A DNA stretch of 64,000 nucleotides from Eonycteris spelaea (GCA_003508835.1 PUFA01000311.1:1178001-1242000), one strand, 5' to 3'. Counted from the first letter of the stretch, positions 43,985 through 55,285 are shown. Translations and numbers: made by a program. Notes: generated from the letters alone by a model not told the origin.

Positions 43985-44225
43985 TCGCGGCCTCATCATC
44001 ACCAGTTAGCGTTTCATTTGAATCATGTTATAGGTTTACAGTATTTTTCTCTCTGCATCTTTATATGCTGTAATTTGGGCACTATTTTTATACGCTGAGG
44101 CTGTTTTTAACCGAGAACAGATTCAATTGTCTTTCAGCATATATCATTGTTTATCTTAATTAATGCAAAAATATTCTTAGGGGGAAAAAACACATCCCAC
44201 AGAGTATTATGCAAGGAAACTTAGC
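43985..44225. promoter_or_regulatory. AT-rich candidate conserved non-coding element
   Basis: Unique AT-rich block with TCATTTGAATCATG, GCATATATCATTGTTTATC, CTTAATTAATGCAAAAATA and ACTATTTTTATACGC. It holds FOX-type TGTTTATC, a TTAATTAAT palindromic core and a CATTGT SOX-type word in about 60 bases. No repeat signature. Confidence 0.4.
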
Positions 44226-44730
44226 ATTCCTTTTTTGCCTCCCTCTTGTCTGGCGTATCATCTTTATAAGGTTTTCACATCCTGTTATTTCGGCGGCAAC
44301 AATGGGTGCTCTTAAACGCAGCCGCCCATCTGCGGGGATTCAGTCGCGAGGTGTGAAGAGCAGGTTAGAGATTAGCAGCAGCGAGAGGAGACGGTGTGTT
44401 GGGAGGTGGAAGACTGACGAGTGAAAGAAGAAGGGAACTCTGCTGGTGAAGAGAATGACGCCAGGGGAAGCCTGATGCCACGGCATCGACTCCGATTGAT
44501 GCACGGGAGCGTTCCTTGAGTGGGAGCTGAGCCAATCGAGGCTCTGGGCTTAGAGTGTCCTAGCGAGGTCATTAGCACTCTTGGCCGGTGTTGGGCATCT
44601 TTCTTCTTGCTCAGCGTCCTCAGCATCCATTCTCCTTCCTTCTCATCCGATGCCCCACTTGCCCCTTGAGGAATCACCCTTTCCATGCTCAGCCCAGGTG
44701 TTCTCAGGGAAGTCGACTCTCACCCCACAC
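44226..44730. other. Unique sequence, no gene recognised
   Basis: Short open frames only. Confidence 0.4.
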
Positions 44731-44734
44731 CTGA

Positions 44735-45122
44735 TGCAGATCCGATCGACCAATACATACTCTTTCCCTGGCCACAGTGATTGGGCAAGGGATGGTCATA
44801 TGACCCAAGCAGAGCCAATGAGATGCCGTTTGGGGGCTTGAGAGGGGACCATTGGGGGAAAGGGGTTCTCTTTTTCCTGGGATGCCGGATCAGTAGGAGT
44901 ATTACTTGGAGCTGCTGTCTTTACGATGAAAGGGTGGCACCCTGTCTGAGAAGGACACCAACCTGAGGGAAGACAGAGGAGAGAGGGAGGCATCTCCTGG
45001 ACGGTGGAACAAATCTTGCTTAAAGCCAGGCTACCCTTTAATGTGAGCCGACAGATCTCCTTTTTTCACTTAAGCTCGATTGGGTTGGGTTTCTGCCACT
45101 TACAACCCAAAGACTTCTGTGG
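44735..45122 (+). mobile_element. LTR-type remnant, sense
   Basis: GGCCACAGTGATTGGGCAAG, GGTCATATGACCCAAGCAGA, GCCAATGAGATGCCG and, at the 3' end, TTTCACTTAAGCTCGATTGG then TTCTGCCACTTACAACCC. This order matches an old LTR-like consensus I recall but cannot name. No internal viral coding region. Confidence 0.65.
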
Positions 45123-45495
45123 AATGCAGAGTCTCACTAGGGAACCGTGAGGAGCCGGGGTAATCTGCCGATCACACGTGCCGTTGATCATATTGGGGGA
45201 CCGTGCATTTGAGGGCATCTTGCACCCCAGACCTGTTTGTTTTTCTAATAGCGGGTGATGGTTTGGTATCTGGAATGTTCCAAGCAGTCTTTAAATTATG
45301 CTCTCAGCCTAGAGGAACTTCCGAGAGGTTGGGTGATATTGCGATGTAAAATATGGTTGTGCAAAAACTCTGAGAGGCTGAGAGAAAGGAGTACGTTAGG
45401 GGTGGGAAGGACTCAGGCTGGGGGTCTGAGGGATTTGGTGACCTCGGCTCTATCCTGCTGGAAGTGGCGTTCTAGGCAGAAATGCGAGTTATGAC
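45123..45495. other. Unique sequence, no gene recognised
   Basis: No feature supported. Confidence 0.4.
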
Positions 45496-45499
45496 AGGT

Positions 45500-45715
45500 G
45501 TCCACCAGAAGCCTCTCACTTTTATTGACCACTTACAATGAACCAGATGTGGTCCTAAATGCTTTACACACACTCGTATTTAATCCTCTCAATAGCCCTC
45601 TAAGTTATGGGGCTTATTATCTCCATTTTACAGGTAGGGAAATATTGAGGGTTAGTTGCTCTGCCTTGGGCAGGATTTAAGCTCACGTCTGTCTGATTCG
45701 AAAGCATCTAGTGGG
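45500..45715 (-). mobile_element. MIR SINE, antisense
   Basis: ATTGACCACTTACAATGAAC, GCTTTACACACACTCGTATT, ATTATCTCCATTTTACAGG and AGCATCTAGTGGGT match the antisense MIR order. Confidence 0.9.
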
Positions 45716-46135
45716 TGAGGACGATGGGTTCTGGACTTGGCGCAGGACTTTGGCCAGTGGCTGGGAACATGGGTGAGGGGGCAGGTAGAGGCTTCCGAGA
45801 CGAAGCCTTTGGTCAGAGACTCAGCTCTACTGGGGCAGACCCTGGTCCCAGTGGAGAACGGAGTGTCGGGGGGCAGGCGGGGGGGGGGCTGGGAAGACCT
45901 CCATGGTGGGTGCACAGGCACCTGCGGCCCCAAGGCAAAGGACAGACACAGGGCTCCAAGATAAATTTCAGGGGCCCTGCCAGGGCTTGCTCAGGGTTGG
46001 CTCAGGGCAGGGAGGGTCTGAGGGATGACAGACACTGACAGAGAAAGGGAGCGGGAGTCTTGCAGAGTCCTGAGATTAAAAAAATTAAAGATTCCTTTTT
46101 TTCACTAAACAGCTATTGTAAATTTCCTCAGACAT
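45716..46135. other. GC-rich sequence, no gene recognised
   Basis: A run of about nine G is near 45880-45890. Short chance open frames. Confidence 0.4.
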
Positions 46136-46139
46136 GCTC

Positions 46140-46255
46140 TTCCCCACATATTGCGATCCAAGGCTCAGAAAGGTCAGTTAGGTCGCCCGGGTCACACAGG
46201 AGCCAAGCTGGCATTCGTAGCTGGCTCTGCTAAAGCACAAAGACCTCTCCATGGC
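46140..46255 (-). mobile_element. MIR fragment, antisense
   Basis: CAAGGCTCAGAAAGGTCAGT, TAGGTCGCCCGGGTCACACA and GGAGCCAAGCTGGCATTC match the antisense MIR core. Confidence 0.75.
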
Positions 46256-46329
46256 ACCAGACCAAGCCTACATCTCCTCAAAAATTAAAGAAGTGACCTG
46301 CTCATCAGCTCTGAAACATGAATCATAGA

Positions 46330-46612
46330 CAGCTCACGCTTACTCACAGGTACTCCGTGAGATGCGGGGGGCCAAGCACGTCATCCTTAAAACAACCCCG
46401 TGATATTTAAAGAGGTTTCATCATCACTGTCATCACCATCATCACCACCACCACCATCATCATCATCTTTATTTACTGATGAGGAAAGAATCTCAGACAG
46501 GTACCTTGCCCTCTACTTGGTCAAGACCACAAAGCTCACGAGTGCGAATCAGAACTTGAACCCGGGCAGCCTTCACTTTTAGACGTGTCCCAGCTTTTAA
46601 CCGTGACACCCC
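46330..46612 (-). mobile_element. MIR SINE, antisense, with embedded (CAT)n
   Basis: Left part CACGCTTACTCACAGGTACT and CCGTGAGATGCGGGGGGCC, right part TTTACTGATGAGGAAAGAAT and ACTTGAACCCGGGCAGCC follow antisense MIR. Between them lies CATCATCACTG and CATCACCATCATC sequence (46424-46468), a trinucleotide expansion where MIR has ATTATTATCCCC. Confidence 0.85.
46424..46468. repeat. (CAT/CAC)n trinucleotide repeat inside MIR
   Basis: About 15 units of CAT and CAC, probably grown from the short ATT/ATC repeat in the MIR template. Confidence 0.9.
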
Positions 46613-46617
46613 CACCT

Positions 46618-46760
46618 ACAACGGTGCCTCAGTTTCTCCCACCTGTAACACGAGGACAGTAATAACGCCCGCCTTGTACGGCTACCGTGAGAACGGAACG
46701 GACTAACCCACACGAAGGGCTTAGGAGAGGGCTAACACACACACCAAGCCCCGTCGACGC
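46618..46760 (+). mobile_element. MIR fragment, sense
   Basis: GCCTCAGTTTCTCCCACCTG, TAACACGAGGACAGTAATAA, CGCCCGCCTTGTACGGCTAC and AACGGACTAACCCACACG match the MIR 3' half. It is directly next to an antisense MIR, giving opposed copies. Confidence 0.8.
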
Positions 46761-47275
46761 CGGCTCTCCCCACGGCTGTTCGTCCGTGTGCGTCATCCCC
46801 TCTCAAAGCCGCTGCTCCCCCTCTGTCCGTTGGGCCGCAGAGCTCAGATGCGCTCAGAAAAGCCTCGGTAGCCTGCCTGTGCGGGGCCTCTTAGGATCAC
46901 CCCGAGGCAAGAGAGAAAAGAAGCTCGCCTGACATCACTTCCGAAACCCATTTTAACCAGCCCCTGGTTGCCCCTTCCAGTTCACCGGACGTGGGTATCG
47001 ATACCGGTGTCGAGATAAAAACAGTCGTCCCTCTTACTCCCTTTATCATCCGTCTTTGTCTTTTTCATCCTCTGCTACCCAGCACCGTCCTCGTCCCCCA
47101 CCAGCCATCACTCAACCACGAGGATTTCAAATAACGACAAGTAGTAAAATAAGAGAGATTTAAGCAAATTCAACTGGAAATCACGTGAAAAAATATTTTT
47201 CGCCCCCAACACACACCTCTCTTTTGATCTTCCCTGTCCAGGATGCTTTTTTTTTTCTTTCTTTCTTTTTTTTTT
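46761..47275. other. Unique sequence, no gene recognised
   Basis: A T-rich run is at 47247-47278. Nothing else supported. Confidence 0.4.
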
Positions 47276-47279
47276 TTAA

Positions 47280-47570
47280 TTTAAATGTGCCTTTGATAGC
47301 AAGAAGCAAGGAGACGCTAAAAGGGAACCACATGTCTTTGTTGGGAAATAATTAGTCTGATTGAACTGCTTGCTTTCTGACGGACAAAGGCGCTTTAAAG
47401 AAAATCATTTGTGTTTTCGGAGCAGCACGGCTCTCTCAGATGTGGGCTTTTTTTAGCCAAGGGTTTGGGGACTGGGAAATTTCCCCGAATGAGAAATCAG
47501 AAAGCTTGACCTCTGCGGCCGCCTCTCTTTTAACACGACGACAATTTGCAATTGCTTTTTGATCCAAAGC
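47280..47570. promoter_or_regulatory. AT-rich candidate conserved non-coding element
   Basis: Unique block with GGAAATAATTAGTCTGATTG, GCGCTTTAAAGAAAATC, AATTTGCAATTGCTTTTTG and GGAAATTTCCCCG (an NF-kB-like palindrome near 47476). Homeodomain cores in unique DNA without repeat content. Confidence 0.4.
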
Positions 47571-48335
47571 ACGAGGGCGGACGCGGGAGGTAGGCTGACA
47601 ACTTCTCCTAAAACACGTCTCTCTGTAGCCCGGCACTCGAAGCTCAGTTTCTCTCCTTCAGTCCGAGGATTCAGTGTAGCCCGTCGCTGGAACCACCTGT
47701 CTTAGGCTGCAGCGGGGGGCGATGGGGAAGACGGTGAATGGCAACTTCGCGAATCGGGGTTTCTTTTCTGCCTGTGAGGGGCGTCCGTGCCGAAGCCTCA
47801 AGGGTGATTTGGGATCAAGTGCGAGCTGGTTGCTCGTGGGGGCGCATCGCATCGTTCCCAGCAGCCTGACTAACTGTGGTGTGTGGCCGTCGCACGTGGT
47901 CGCCGAGTCTCGGAGACGCCGACGGCCCTGACGCAGACAGAACAGTGTGTGCGACGCGTGAGTGTGATTGTTTACAGGTCTGTGGCAAAGAGAGAGGCTC
48001 GGAGAGCTATTGGACTTGGCTGGCTCCAGGCCCTGCCTGTCCCGTGATTTGGAGCTGATGCTAATTCCTCAGACGGGCAGCGTCTTGCAGGAACAGTGAG
48101 AGTAGCGACCTCTCAGCATGGGCGCTCTTGACCTTTTGGGTCAGATCCTCCTTTGCTCTGGGGGCTGCCTTGCACCCGGGAGTGGAGAGGGTCGGGGGGC
48201 AGCAGCCCCAGCCTCCGCCCACTAGATGCCAGTACTCCAGGTCCCCAGCTCGAACCTCAGTTTTGACAACCGAAAGTGTCCCCTGGGAGGTGCAGTTCCT
48301 CCTCCCTGCCCCATGAGACCCACCACCAGGCAGCT
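47571..48335. other. GC-intermediate sequence, no gene recognised
   Basis: CpG-rich pocket near 47840-47960. Open frames of 60-69 codons without domains. Confidence 0.4.
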
Positions 48336-48339
48336 CTTA

Positions 48340-48445
48340 GGAGACTTAAATGGAATCATCCACACGAAGTCCCCAGACACTGCTTAGCAGATATTGTATA
48401 GTAGGTGCTCAGCAAATACCGGTCGTTACTATAGTAACACCACTG
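48340..48445 (+). mobile_element. MIR/L2-type 3' fragment, sense
   Basis: CAGACACTGCTTAGCAGATA, GTAGGTGCTCAGCAAATACC and CCGGTCGTTACTATA match the common MIR or L2 3' end (agtaggtgctcaataaat). Confidence 0.6.
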
Positions 48446-48985
48446 TAAATAGAAACCCAACACGAGGATTCTTCTGGAATCCCGTGATCGCATGGTCCCC
48501 AAATTCCCTGGTGTTAGATGGGAAACCCCGGGTGCCCCAGCCACCACTGGCAAAGCCACCAGCAGCTGGCACAGAGGAATTGGGTTTCAGGCAGTTCCGT
48601 GAAAGCCCGACCTTGTCTCACCTTGGTCCTGGGGAAGCAGAAAAGAATTTTAGGGAAGAACGGGACGGGAGAAGACAGATCCCGCCTCAGCCTCAGCCGT
48701 GGCGGCCGCACCAAGACCTGAGTTTCCGGCCCAGAGAGCTGCACGTGGGCCGTGTGGGGTCCTCATCGCACAGGGCTCCTGTCCCTGAGAAGAGGCAGAG
48801 ACGGCAGAGTGGCTCTCCGTCTGCGAGGGCGTCCCCCTGCGAGCCAGGCAGAGGCCTCTCACTGCACGCCAGATTCCCAAACGGATGGCGCGCTTCCAGC
48901 CTCCAGACACGTACGAAAGCAAACGTCTGCTTGTTCAGCGCCCCCGGTCTGTGGCATTGTCACGGCAGCCCCGGCTGACTAAGTC
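48446..48985. other. GC-rich sequence, no gene recognised
   Basis: A 194-codon chance frame (48394-48978) covers repeat plus unique DNA. It has no domain and no splice borders. Confidence 0.4.
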
Positions 48986-48989
48986 ACAC

Positions 48990-49150
48990 GCCCGTACCGT
49001 ACCGTCACACTCTCTATCCATCCTCACGGCAGACTCCCCGAGGTGGGTGCTGGCACCCCCTTGCATCTTAGACTCAGGGAGGTTAAACACGCGTCTAGCG
49101 TCAAACGGCGAGAAAACGGGCCGCCAGGATGAGAACCCAGGCAGAGCCTG
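48990..49150 (-). mobile_element. MIR fragment, antisense
   Basis: CCGAGGTGGGTGCTGGCACC, TTAGACTCAGGGAGGTTAAA and AGGATGAGAACCC match the antisense MIR core with several TG/CA to CG changes. Confidence 0.65.
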
Positions 49151-49239
49151 CCTCCAGGGCCATCTGAACGTGGGCTGTCCCACCCCACACTGCCACTCAC
49201 AGGGCGCTTGCCCCTGGGCAGCCTCTGCGGAAAGGCTCT

Positions 49240-49405
49240 CAAAGGCGCCAGCTCTGGGAACCCCCACCACAGTCCTGTGAGGAGGCCACCGTTCTGTCCC
49301 CGTTTTATAGCAAACTGAGGGACCGCGAACTCGAGGGCCACGGCTTAGCCGTGTGGCTCGGAGGCTGGGTCGCAGCTGCCGTGCGGCGCCCTAACCAGCT
49401 CAGGG
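49240..49405 (-). mobile_element. MIR fragment, antisense
   Basis: CCACAGTCCTGTGAGGAGGC, CGTTTTATAGCAAACTGAGG and CGGAGGCTGGGTCGCAGC then GCGCCCTAACCAGCTC match antisense MIR order. Confidence 0.75.
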
Positions 49406-50775
49406 ATCTCTGGGCCGGGGGCTGCGTGGTGGGCAAGAGCTGGTGTTCGGTCTTCAGATGCCTCAGAAACAGTTTGTGGATTTTTCTGCCTGGACGGTTT
49501 CAGTCCCACCAAGAATTCTGGGAGTGAGTGGGAGGGAGAGGACTTGGGGGCGAAGGACCCAGGAAGAGTCACCCCGGGGCAGGAGGCAGCAGACGCTGTA
49601 CGTGGCTGTACGTGGCCCTCAGGACTCTGCATTCAGGCAAATTACAGCGAGGGGGCTCAGCCTGGGGAAGGGGCGTGACTTTTCCCCCCACCCCAATTTC
49701 CTTGCACCTGAGGGCTTGGCAACTAATGGCTTCTGCTTCTTCCTTTGTTTCTCTCTAAGGACAGTGAGTAATAATAATTCAAAGAGGAGTGACCTTTGCA
49801 AATCTCCAATGCGTTTTGAAGTTGCCCGATTTTACCTGCAAACCGTCATGGGAGGCAGTGGCCTTCTGACAGATGAAGCCACGACACAGGAGTGGGGCCC
49901 TTGACCTCAACGCACCATCTTTTCCCCGAGGGGTACCACCTGGCTGGTGGCGGTGCTGTGGCAACGTGTCGGCCCATCCTGTCGAAAGGCAGGGGCTTCG
50001 TGACAGGCTGGCCTAGGCTTGAAGCCCACCCCTAACCTTGTGTGATTGCAGATGTCAGATGTCACCACCCTTTCGAAGGTCCTTCAGATAAAAGGAAGAT
50101 TGAGACAGTGGCCTCCCAGGGTCAGCTTACACCAGCTGCCCTTATCTACAGAAAGCGTGGTTCATAGTTGTCTGCATTGTTCTCAATGAGCACTTTCCAG
50201 AATGTGTAAATTCAGTCCTTTAAAAAAATTTTTTTTATGTACCCACGATCCTTGGGCATTTCCAGGTTGTGGGGTCCTCTAAGGGACCTTGAGGACCATT
50301 TTCTCTGGGGCTTCTCTCGGTGGGGAAGAGGACACGGTTCACAACCAGGCAGGATTTGATGAGTGGTTGTCCACCTGTTGGCCAACTGAATCCCAGGGCT
50401 CAGGTCCGACTCAAGGCCCAGCCCCGCCACATGCTAGTTCAGCAGCCGCGAGCAAATGTCCCCTGGGGTTGTCAGAGTTTAATGGGATGAGGCGGGCGAT
50501 GGGCTTAGCATGCCTGGCTCAGTCTGCCTACAGCGCCGACCTCAGTTACCCCCAGGGAGGGTGGCTCACGTGTAGGGCAGTGCTCCTTTGTCTTCCTCCT
50601 CCTCCTCCCTGCTGGGAGAGGACTGAGCTAAACGCGCCTGAGGTACCCTGCAAGGCCCCTTGTGCTCACCCAGGTTGTGTCGAGACCCATCTCTCCTTGG
50701 GAAGGAATTTTCCATCACGAAGCAAAGATCCTCCCCCGTAGCCACAGCTCTGATGCGTAGGAGCAAATTTAGGAT
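49406..50775. other. Unique sequence, no gene recognised
   Basis: Open frames up to 153 codons on the plus strand, none with a domain or splice support. Confidence 0.4.
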
Positions 50776-50776
<1 letters not shown>

Positions 50777-50806
<30 letters not shown>

Positions 50807-50814
50807 TTTTTTTT
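50777..50814. repeat. (CT)n and poly-T
   Basis: About ten CT units followed by 17 T. No SINE body is recognisable next to it. Confidence 0.95.
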
Positions 50815-50850
50815 GGCTTTCAAAGCACTTTATGATGACTAAGCTCTTAG

Positions 50851-50863
50851 CCCCCCCCCCCCC
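50851..50863. repeat. Poly-C run
   Basis: Thirteen consecutive C followed by GGGG. Confidence 0.95.
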
Positions 50864-51339
50864 GGGGTTAGTTACACTCGTGATATCAGCAGGCGATTTG
50901 GTGTCAGGAAACCAGGAGTCTAGGGCTGAATTTGTCTCTCGCTATGTATAATTTGGGGAGGGTGTCCCTCCCGCCCCGAGCCCCGGATCGTCGTCCTGAT
51001 GGGCCCCAAAGACAAGGCAGCGTCTAAGATCCGTCCTCACTTGGCATTTCTGAGTTTCTGCCTTGATAACCGGGCGTGAAGTTGATGACCCCCAAGGCCT
51101 AGGACGGCGAAGCCCCATATCCTATCTCGTGTGCCACCCTCGTCCCTGCCTCCCGAGCCTAAGTCTCTGCTTTCGGTGAGGAAGATCGATGGCAAGCGAC
51201 GGTGTTTTCTTCCCAAAGCTCCCTGCACCCACGTCCAGCCCCGCCCCTCGCGGGGGGCTATGGCGGGAAGAGCGAGGGGGTTTGGCGTTCAGACCCCCTT
51301 TCCTGCCACTCGCCAGCTGTGACGCTGAGCTCGTCGCCT

Positions 51340-52010
51340 CTTCAGCATTCATTCATTTGTACATTCATTCGTTCCACAAACAAACACCGGGTGATGCCTT
51401 TGGTGCTGCAGGTACGCTGGGCAGACGCTGTCCCTGTCTTCCGAGGGTACCGTCTAGTGACAAGGGCAGCACTAACAAAGGCTGACCCATCAGGAGGACC
51501 CGCTGCTATGAGGTCACACTGCTATGCGGGGGCCCCAATGTAGTCTGGGCAGGGTGGAAGGTCAGGGTGGGCTTCCTGGAGGAAGTGACGCCAGGCTAGC
51601 TGCGAGGCATGGGTGGGACATGGAGCGGGGAGCCTCGTGCCACGCCGAGAAACCCCCGTGTGTGGCAAGGAGCCGGGGGCTAAAGAGAACAAGAAACGTT
51701 CATGTGGAGGAGAGTGGCATGTGAGGTGACAGCTGGGCCTAGAGAGCGAGTGGGGCCGGGCCATGGACGGGGGGCTCGTGACCCGTGTTACGAGGGGAAC
51801 CCTTAGTCCTCAGAGCGGCAGGAGCCAGCCCCTCAGACGGTGGTCAGGAGGGAACGACATGATCAGATTTTTTATTCTGGAAAAGTCCGCGGCGCTGTGG
51901 AGAAGGGGCTCCGTGGGAGCAGAGAGGAGGGAGGACCGGTCGGAGGATGGAGCCATAACCCAGGCAAGAGATGGCGGGAAGGAAGCCTCCGGAGGGCCGG
52001 GATCTGTGTC
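51340..52010 (-). mobile_element. L2 LINE 3' portion, antisense
   Basis: AGCATTCATTCATTTGTACA, CATTCGTTCCACAAACAAAC and CCGTCTAGTGACAAGGG start the antisense L2 end. CTTCCTGGAGGAAGTGACG, GGGAACGACATGATCAGATT and CCCAGGCAAGAGATGGCGG continue it. About 670 bases. Confidence 0.85.
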
Positions 52011-52134
52011 ACCTTGTTCCTTCCTGTATCTCAGGGCGTGGTCCACGGCGGGGCCTCGGTAATTGCCTGCCCAGTGATAGTGGCCGAGGGCAGGGTGATG
52101 GCAGTTACGGTGGAGAGAAGCACGTGGATTTGAG

Positions 52135-52200
52135 ACCGAATTTGCAGACCAAAGGAAAATAATTAGTAACTGATTATTTGGCAGTTAAAAATGATTCCCA
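52135..52200. promoter_or_regulatory. Short AT-rich candidate block
   Basis: GGAAAATAATTAGTAACTG and GATTATTTGGCAG in unique sequence. Homeodomain core TAATTAG. Small and unproven. Confidence 0.25.
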
Positions 52201-52254
52201 GTCTTCTGGCGCGGGCAACCGAGAGGAAGAAGGTGACATTCTCTGGGGTGGAAA

Positions 52255-52378
52255 ACCTTTTGTCGAGCCTCGATGTCCTCATCTGCAAAATGGGGCCAGT
52301 ATCCCACCGATGGCAAGAATGTCACGGGAGTGGCCTGGTGCCTGGAATGTGAGAGGCGATCGGTGTGTCAATCACGGG
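52255..52378 (+). mobile_element. MIR fragment, sense
   Basis: GAGCCTCGATGTCCTCATCT, GCAAAATGGGGCCAGTATCC and GGTGCCTGGAATGTGAG match the MIR 3' half. Confidence 0.8.
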
Positions 52379-52754
52379 CCCTCCACGCTCAGATCTCAAC
52401 CCCCAGAATGCAAGTGGAAAATGAAGAGCCAGGAAATGAAACAAGCGGCTGAGATTGCTAATTGGGGTTTATTTTCTAAAAATGAGCTGCGGTTCTCAGT
52501 ACGGCTCCGTCACCTGCAAACCTGGTCCTTGATGAGCTATTCTGCACTCCGTCAAGATGCAGAATTTCACGGGACCAGGTTGGTGGGGAGGGGTCTCTGC
52601 GGCGCCCGCGAAGGGGGCATAGCAGGAAGCGAGTCTGCCTCCCTGCACTTGTGCGTGGTCTTCCTTGGGGCACGGTTACTTGAGGTCACCTCTCCAGTCC
52701 ATTTTCTGGGGAGGAGGAATCCCACCTCGTCCGACCCCACGTGATGGGATGAGC

Positions 52755-53188
52755 TTGCGTATTCGTTTACTGGGGCCGCCATGACAACTTACCACAAACT
52801 CGGATGGCTTAACACAACGCAGGTCTAGAAACCCCCAACCAGGGTGTCCGCGGGCAGAGCCCTCTCTGGAGGCTCTGGTGGGGGGGTCCTTCCTTGCCCT
52901 TCCAGCTTCCGGCGTTGCTGGTGGTCCTTGGCGAGCCTCGGTTTGTGAGCGCGTCACTGCGGCCTCTGCCTCCGTCGCCACAGGGCCGTCCCCCGGAGCG
53001 GGTCTGTAGCGCTCCTCTTATCAGAACGCGAGTCGTATCGGGTTTAGGGCCCACCCTACTCTGGGATGACCTCGTCTTAATTCATGACATCTGCAAAGAC
53101 CCTACGTCCGAGTGAGGTCACGTTCGCAGGTACCAGGGTTTAGGGCTTGGACGTATCTTTTGGGGGGCGCAGTTCCACCGACAGTGTA
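52755..53188 (-). mobile_element. MaLR-type (MLT1-like) LTR, antisense, CpG-rich
   Basis: GCGTATTCGTTTACTGGGGC, CCGCCATGACAACTTACCAC, GGGCCCACCCTACTCTGGGA, TGACCTCGTCTTAATTCATG and GTACCAGGGTTTAGGGC follow the antisense LTR end to end, about 430 bases. Many CG pairs stand where the recalled consensus has CA or TG. A full-length solo LTR with no internal region. Confidence 0.9.
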
Positions 53189-53279
53189 AGTAAGGGCATG
53201 CTCGACGTTTTATTTAATGTGAGTTCCCCTCGTCGTACGAGTTATGGGAGGGACCTCAAGGGTGCAATCTGCTCGCCCT

Positions 53280-53335
53280 CCCTCCTTCCTTCCCTCTCCC
53301 TCTTCCTTCTCTCCTTCCCCTCCTCCCTCCCATCC
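53280..53335. repeat. C/T-rich low-complexity tract
   Basis: CCTTCCTTCCCTCTCCC and similar words. Antisense frame is E/R/K-rich as a result. Confidence 0.8.
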
Positions 53336-53354
53336 ATTACTGTCTTCTTCCCAT

Positions 53355-53520
53355 TCAGGGGTTCATTATTGGTCACCTTCTGTGTGCTGGGCAGTGTGTC
53401 AGGCACTGAGGATGGAGTGGGGAGCCGGGGCAGACCAGTCGCTGCCCTCCGAAGCTCACAGTGCTGTGAGGGAAAGAGGCAGCAAGCGATAGCCACACGA
53501 ATACAGGTGCAGTGACAACC
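53355..53520 (-). mobile_element. L2 3' fragment, antisense
   Basis: CCATTCAGGGGTTCATTATT, TTCTGTGTGCTGGGCAGTGT, CACTGAGGATGGAGTGG and GAAGCTCACAGTGCTGTGAG match the antisense L2 terminus. Confidence 0.75.
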
Positions 53521-54895
53521 AGGATGTTGGAACCCTTCTGAATACTCGGGCTAACATTCGTGCCCTGACTCCCCAGGGGGTTACTTCTAAGGCCACTAAG
53601 ACCAGCTCCCAGCCACAGACTGTGTGATATTTCCGCCCCATAAGCGTCAACATGTCCCTGTGGGCAAGGTACAAGAAAAGAGGAGGTGGATGGTCACTTA
53701 TGTAGTAAGGACCGTCTGTGTGGGGCCTTGTGGCAGGAGAATGAATATGAGAAAGGGCAGACAGCTCAGCCGCTGTCCAAATCCTGAAAGCTGGGACTCG
53801 AGGTGAAAACATGACCTTCAGAGTCCCTCTGCGAGGACTCAGTAAAACACAGTGATAAACTGACCATCGATTGAAGCCAGGAGCCAGGACATTAAAGGGT
53901 GTCCTGCACAGTGGGGACACCCACACGTCGTGGATCTTCCAGGGGGACACTTGGGTGGCTTTGGGAAAAACAAAAACAAAAAACATTGTTAGTGGCAAGG
54001 GCTACAGTGGTGGGTTCCGTGGTGTGTGGGAGCAAATGGCAGCCCTGACCTGGTCAAGGTGGACAGAGGGCGTCCTAGGCAGTGACGCTCGTTCTCTGTG
54101 TCTTAGGCCCATGGAAACGGCCCTGGCAATAACAAAGAAGGCGTTACCCACGCAGGCCGCGATCCGTGGGTGGCTTACATGCCAGATGCTGCACACAGAG
54201 AATGAGATCCGTATCCGATTCTGTGGGTCAAAACCATGAGAGAAGTCTCCCCGACCTTTCCCCAAATTTGTCTGACCTGTGTGACATATCGTAAGAGCCA
54301 GGAGAGAATCTCTAGACAATCACGACCCAAGCTATCATCTTACGCGTGAAGAGAGTGAACCTCGGAAATGACAAATGAGGAGACCAGACTCACGGAGGTC
54401 GGAGGGATGCGCGGCAGATTGGAGAAGTCCAACGGTGGGAGCAAGACAGAAGCCATGTTCTTAGGGGACCCAGGCCACACGTGAGATCAGGGGACTTAAG
54501 TCGGAGATCATCCGGCTAAACAGATTTGGGACCGACATCCTAAATCTGGCCGGTCCTCAGTCTGAAATCTTGCATCTCCTGGCCACACACATCGTTCTAT
54601 CCTTACCATGCCCCGCGAAGCCTTTCATTGGCCCCTTTAGGCTCAGTCACCCTCCAAGCTCATCGGTCACAGCCGAGCACACCATTTCCATGTGTTCATA
54701 TCTCTTCGCAAAGGTTCTTCCGCGTCGGTATGTCTTGCTATGGCTCCATGGCATCAGCAGTCAGGGTAACCGCTAGTATCAGTCCGACACAGAGACCACT
54801 TGGGGGCCAGCATCATGCAATGGAGGGTATGCCAAGCCAGGAATCACAGTCTGGAGCCGATGTCCTCAAACCTGGAGCATAGGAGAATTAAAGTC
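53521..54895. other. Unique sequence, no gene recognised
   Basis: Antisense 180-codon frame (53456-53998) starts in L2 and continues through unique DNA. No domain. Confidence 0.4.
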
Positions 54896-54897
54896 CA

Positions 54898-55120
54898 GAT
54901 TCTTGAGGTCCGTGGACAACCACTAATCTGCTTTCCATCACTGCAGATTTGCCAATTCTGGGCATTTCATACCCATGGAATCAAACAGTACGTGCCCTTT
55001 CTGACTGGCTTCTTTCGCTTAGCGTGGTGTTTTCGAGGTTCGTCCCTGTCGTATCAGCGTCTCGTTTCTTTTTTTGCCAAGTAATACCCCCCGACGATGG
55101 ATTGTTAGGTGTGGGCTTCT
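54898..55120 (-). mobile_element. Old L1M 3' fragment, antisense
   Basis: GGACAACCACTAATCTGCTT, TTTGCCAATTCTGGGCATTT, GACTGGCTTCTTTCGCTTAG and GTGTTTTCGAGGTTCGTCC are the antisense L1 3' UTR order. Confidence 0.85.
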
Positions 55121-55285
55121 CTCTGTTTCGTGCACACTTGCACAGGCTGAGCCTCGCCATTCCAGGCCTCCGCCCTCTTCCATGATGTTCTGACCTCACC
55201 TCTGGGTTCCCTCCTGCCGGCCTCAGCTTGGGGCGATGTGGCCCCCGTTGGTGCTGTCAGTGTGTCCTCTAATCCTGAACGCAGG

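Noticed and set aside
48217..48232. CTCF-like CCACTAGATGCCAG
   Set aside because: Differs at a constrained GG position, so only a partial match.
50777..50814. (CT)n plus poly-T as a SINE tail
   Set aside because: No SINE body with A or B box is present on either side.
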